A stretch of DNA of 64,000 nucleotides from an uncultured SAR86 cluster bacterium. GTDB lineage: Bacteria > Pseudomonadota > Gammaproteobacteria > Magnimaribacterales > D2472. The notes below the pieces were generated by a model. The model searched no databases, had not been told where the DNA came from, and was given only the letters and a program-made list of their open reading frames with translations. The position numbers and the translations under genes are program-made. Position 1 is the stretch's first letter. Each line of letters opens with the position of its first letter. This document shows, in pieces, positions 58,938 to 64,000 of this stretch. The stretch covers positions 62,001-126,000 of the forward strand of contig CACKNK010000002.1 in the NCBI GenBank assembly GCA_902601475.1, read 5' to 3'.

Positions 58938-60482
58938 ATGAGCCAACTTAACCCATCAGAAATCTCAAGCGTTCTAAAGGAAAAAATCGCAGGCTTGGAC
59001 CTTAGTGCAGAGCGAAAGAATGAGGGAATTATTGTTAGTGTCTCAGACGGGATTGTACGTATTCATGGCATGGGAGATGTCATGTTTGGCGAACTTATAG
59101 AGTTTGAGAACGGCGTGCTTGGTCTGGCGCTAAATTTAGAGCAGGATTCGGTAGGGGCTGTTGTCCTGGGAGACTATCTTGGATTGATTGAAGGACAAAA
59201 AGCAACTTGTACCGGAAGAATCCTCGAAGTACCAGTCGGTAGCGAGATGTTGGGTAGGGTTGTTGATGCTTTAGGTAACCCCATTGACGGTAAAGGAGAA
59301 ATTGGAACATCTTTAACTGCTCCTGTGGAGGTGGTTGCCCCAGGGGTGATCGCAAGACAGTCTGTTGACCAGCCTGTTCAAACAGGACTAAAGGCCATTG
59401 ATGCTATGGTGCCTATTGGTAGGGGTCAAAGGGAGCTCATCATTGGTGATAGGCAAACAGGTAAAACGGCTGTTGCTATTGATACCATCATCAACCAAAA
59501 AGATACTGGTATTAAATGTATTTACGTTGCAATAGGTCAAAAACAATCAACTATTGCTAATGTTGTAAGAAAATTAGAAGAGTACGGCGCCATGGATCAC
59601 ACCATCGTTGTTTCAGCTGCAGCAGCAGATCCAGCAGCGATGCAATATCTTTCTGCTTATTCTGGATGCGCAATGGGTGAATACTTTAGGGATAGAGGAG
59701 AGGACGCATTAATTGTTTATGACGACTTATCAAAGCAAGCTGTAGCTTACAGACAAATATCCCTTCTTCTAAGAAGACCTCCAGGTCGTGAAGCTTTCCC
59801 GGGTGATGTTTTCTATCTGCATTCACGTCTTTTAGAAAGAGCAGCAAGAGTAAATGCTGACTATGTTGAAAAAATTACCAATGGTGAAGTGAAGGGAAAA
59901 ACAGGATCCTTAACAGCACTTCCAATCATTGAAACACAGGCTGGTGATGTTTCGGCGTTCGTCCCAACCAACGTCATTTCCATTACTGACGGTCAGATAT
60001 TTTTAGAAACTGACTTATTTAATTCAGGAGTAAGGCCTGCAATTAACCCAGGTATTTCTGTATCTAGGGTTGGTGGTGCGGCGCAAACCAAAATTATTAA
60101 AAAACTTGGTGGTGGGGTTAGGTTAGCACTAGCTCAGTTTAGAGAGCTTGCTTCGTTTGCTCAATTTGCATCCGATTTAGATGATGCCACCAAAGAACAA
60201 TTGGCTCACGGCCAAAGAATTACCGAGCTGCTTAAGCAAAAACAATATTCACCTTTAAGCGTGGCTCAACAAGCAGTAACTCTTTTTGCTGCTGACCGAG
60301 GATTTTTAAAAGACGTTGAAGTTGAAAAACTTGGCTCTTTTGAGGATGCATTGCACTCGTATTTTCATGCGGAAGCTGGTGAGCTTGAAAATAGAATCAA
60401 TGATACGGGCGATTGGGATGATGACGTCGAGAAGCAGTTCGAGTCTTTGTTAGAAAACTTTAAGAAAACACAAACTTACTAG
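58938..60482 (+). CDS. atpA: ATP synthase F1 subunit alpha
   Basis: The non-catalytic nucleotide-binding subunit, 514 residues. The P-loop is [13 protein letters not shown], and [47 protein letters not shown] is intact. An AAGGTG precedes the ATG. From here on, the coding strand returns to the usual G-over-C bias seen in most genes of the window. Confidence 0.98.
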   Translation: MSQLNPSEISSVLKEKIAGLDLSAERKNEGIIVSVSDGIVRIHGMGDVMFGELIEFENGVLGLALNLEQDSVGAVVLGDYLGLIEGQKATCTGRILEVPVGSEMLGRVVDALGNPIDGKGEIGTSLTAPVEVVAPGVIARQSVDQPVQTGLKAIDAMVPIGRGQRELIIGDRQTGKTAVAIDTIINQKDTGIKCIYVAIGQKQSTIANVVRKLEEYGAMDHTIVVSAAAADPAAMQYLSAYSGCAMGEYFRDRGEDALIVYDDLSKQAVAYRQISLLLRRPPGREAFPGDVFYLHSRLLERAARVNADYVEKITNGEVKGKTGSLTALPIIETQAGDVSAFVPTNVISITDGQIFLETDLFNSGVRPAINPGISVSRVGGAAQTKIIKKLGGGVRLALAQFRELASFAQFASDLDDATKEQLAHGQRITELLKQKQYSPLSVAQQAVTLFAADRGFLKDVEVEKLGSFEDALHSYFHAEAGELENRINDTGDWDDDVEKQFESLLENFKKTQTY

Positions 60483-60491
60483 AGATCATAA

Positions 60492-62763
<2,272 letters not shown>

Positions 62764-62769
62764 TTAATA

Positions 62770-63183
62770 ATGAGCGAAATTAAGGTAAGTGTTGTTTCTT
62801 CTAATGAAGAGATATATTCAGGTGAGGCTAAAATGGTTTACGCCACCGGTTCACTTGGCGAGCTTGGTATTGCACCAGGACACACACCTTTATTAACAGG
62901 CCTGGCGCCGGGCCCTGTAAGACTTGAAACTGAAAACGGCGAAGAGACTTTCTTTTGCTCGGGTGGATTTATTGAAATCCAACCCAATGAAGTAACTTTT
63001 TTAGCCGACACTGCAGAAAGAGCAGATTCTTTAGATGAGGCAGAAGCTATCAAGGCGCAAGAGCTCGCCCAAAAAGAATTGTCCGACAGAGATGCCGACA
63101 TGGATTTCACTAAAGCCGCAGCCCAACTTGCAGAAGCTGCTGCAAGAATCAAAACTATACAAAAGCTCCGCAAAAACAAGTAA
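62770..63183 (+). CDS. atpC: ATP synthase F1 subunit epsilon
   Basis: The 137-residue regulatory epsilon subunit. The N-terminal beta barrel has VVSSNEEIYSGEAKMVYATGSLGELGIAPGHTPLLTGLAPG. The C-terminal part is two helices (DEAEAIKAQELAQKEL and KAAAQLAEAAARIKTIQKLRK). It closes the atp operon six bases after atpD; glmU follows after 23 bases. Confidence 0.96.
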   Translation: MSEIKVSVVSSNEEIYSGEAKMVYATGSLGELGIAPGHTPLLTGLAPGPVRLETENGEETFFCSGGFIEIQPNEVTFLADTAERADSLDEAEAIKAQELAQKELSDRDADMDFTKAAAQLAEAAARIKTIQKLRKNK

Positions 63184-63206
63184 GGTATTCCTTATTTAGT
63201 TTACTT

Positions 63207-64000
63207 GTGAATTTACATACTATTATTCTCGCAGCTGGCAAAGGCACCAGAATGCACACAAATCTTCCAAAAGTGATGCAACCCCTGGCGGGAAAACCGA
63301 TGATAGATCATGTCATCACAACTGCAGGCACATTAGCCAACAAAATAACCACCATCATCGGTTACAAAAAAGATGTTCTTAATGAATACCTAAGTGCAAA
63401 TTTCAAAAACGTAGAGACTTTTGTTCAGCCCGAACTCAATGGAACTGCAGGGGCGGTCAAAGCAGCCCAAAAGAACATAATGGATGAGGAAAATGTATTA
63501 ATTCTTTACGGCGACGTGCCCCTTATTAGCCATGAGAGCCTAAAAAATGCATTAAATGATAATCACGATGCAGTAATTTTGACCATGATCCCAAAAGATC
63601 CCTTTGGTTATGGAAGAGTCATCAAGGATGATTCAGGTCTGGCAACTGAAATTATCGAAGAAAAAGATGCTAACCCTGAGCAAAAAAAAATTAATGAAGT
63701 ATTTACTGGAATTATGATCATTAAGGGTGGGATGCTTTTATCTTCTTTGGGAGAGGTTAACAATAATAATGCAGCCGGAGAATATTACTTAACCGACGTC
63801 ATTAAGATAGCAAGCAAAAAGGGTGTTAAAATTAACCCTATAGTAGTTGAAGAAACTGAGGTGTTGGGCGCTAACACCAAAAGCGAACTTCATGAAATAG
63901 AGAATATTTTCAGAGAAATGAAATCTAAAGATTTACTTGAACAGGGAATTACCTTATCAGATGCATCAAGAGTGGATGTAAGGGGTGATGTGTCTGCAGG
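63207..64000 (+). CDS. glmU: GlmU, bifunctional UDP-GlcNAc pyrophosphorylase, N-terminal part
   Basis: I read this ORF directly; it runs off the window. It starts at a GTG and gives 264 residues. LHTIILAAGKGTRMHTNLPKVMQPLAGKPMIDHV is the uridylyltransferase signature, followed by QPELNGTAGAVKAA, LILYGDVPLI and AAGEYYLTDVIKIA. The C-terminal left-handed beta-helix acetyltransferase domain lies outside. GlmU makes UDP-GlcNAc for peptidoglycan and LPS. An atpC-glmU order is also found in Pseudomonas. Confidence 0.96.
   Translation, partial: MNLHTIILAAGKGTRMHTNLPKVMQPLAGKPMIDHVITTAGTLANKITTIIGYKKDVLNEYLSANFKNVETFVQPELNGTAGAVKAAQKNIMDEENVLILYGDVPLISHESLKNALNDNHDAVILTMIPKDPFGYGRVIKDDSGLATEIIEEKDANPEQKKINEVFTGIMIIKGGMLLSSLGEVNNNNAAGEYYLTDVIKIASKKGVKINPIVVEETEVLGANTKSELHEIENIFREMKSKDLLEQGITLSDASRVDVRGDVSA

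Overview
The window looks like a chromosomal segment from a streamlined, AT-rich, aerobic gammaproteobacterium, most likely a marine planktonic lineage of the SAR86 kind. That placement is an inference. It rests on gammaproteobacterial gene order (Pseudomonas-like around dnaA, the cox cluster and lysA-dapF-xerC), low GC, near-zero intergenic space with several overlapping convergent genes, and a SAM-II/SAM-V type riboswitch, a class described mainly from alphaproteobacteria and marine bacteria. No rRNA, tRNA, CRISPR array, insertion sequence, prophage or obvious island was seen. No stretch longer than about 300 bases lacks a gene.

Layout. (1) 1-5243, minus strand: transketolase, pgk, fba, dtd and a truncated acyl-CoA dehydrogenase. 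(2) 5287-8778, plus: a SAM-sensing leader in front of metF-metK-ahcY, the activated-methyl cycle. (3) 8818-13383, plus: a small LptM-like lipoprotein, lysA, dapF, a DUF484 protein, xerC, a YigB-like HAD phosphatase and ubiK. (4) 13385-19489: cytochrome c5, dsbA and cytochrome c4 (minus), engB and a Coq4-like protein (plus), polA (minus), dsbB (plus). (5) 19637-24620, plus: pckA, gshA, a quinone oxidoreductase and a lipoprotein tyrosine phosphatase. (6) 24621-32794, mostly minus: a complete aa3-type cytochrome c oxidase cluster with heme A synthesis and assembly factors. (7) 32980-35908, minus: yheV-like, aroE, hemF, tsaC, purE. (8) 35966-40272, plus: def, fmt, trkA, trkH. (9) 40269-43248: an LpxL-type acyltransferase, a single-chain glycyl-tRNA synthetase and plsC. 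(10) 43237-48616, minus: gyrB, recF, dnaN, dnaA, with a parS site inside the end of recF. (11) 48790-64000, plus: rpmH, rnpA, yidD, yidC, mnmE, a candidate oriC-like segment, mnmG, rsmG, parA, parB, the atp operon and the start of glmU.

Together these genes cover chromosome initiation and segregation, oxidative phosphorylation from heme A assembly to ATP synthase, periplasmic disulfide formation, methyl-group recycling and central carbon metabolism. The content is essentially housekeeping. The unusual points are regulatory and evolutionary: the SAM riboswitch on the whole metF-metK-ahcY unit, parS buried in recF, two candidate origin segments, a sharp reversal of strand composition over mnmG-parB, probable leaderless mRNAs, an alpha2-type GlyRS, a short GyrB, a severely shortened RnpA and two small genes missed by the ORF track. 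I did not find a convincing undescribed multi-gene system.
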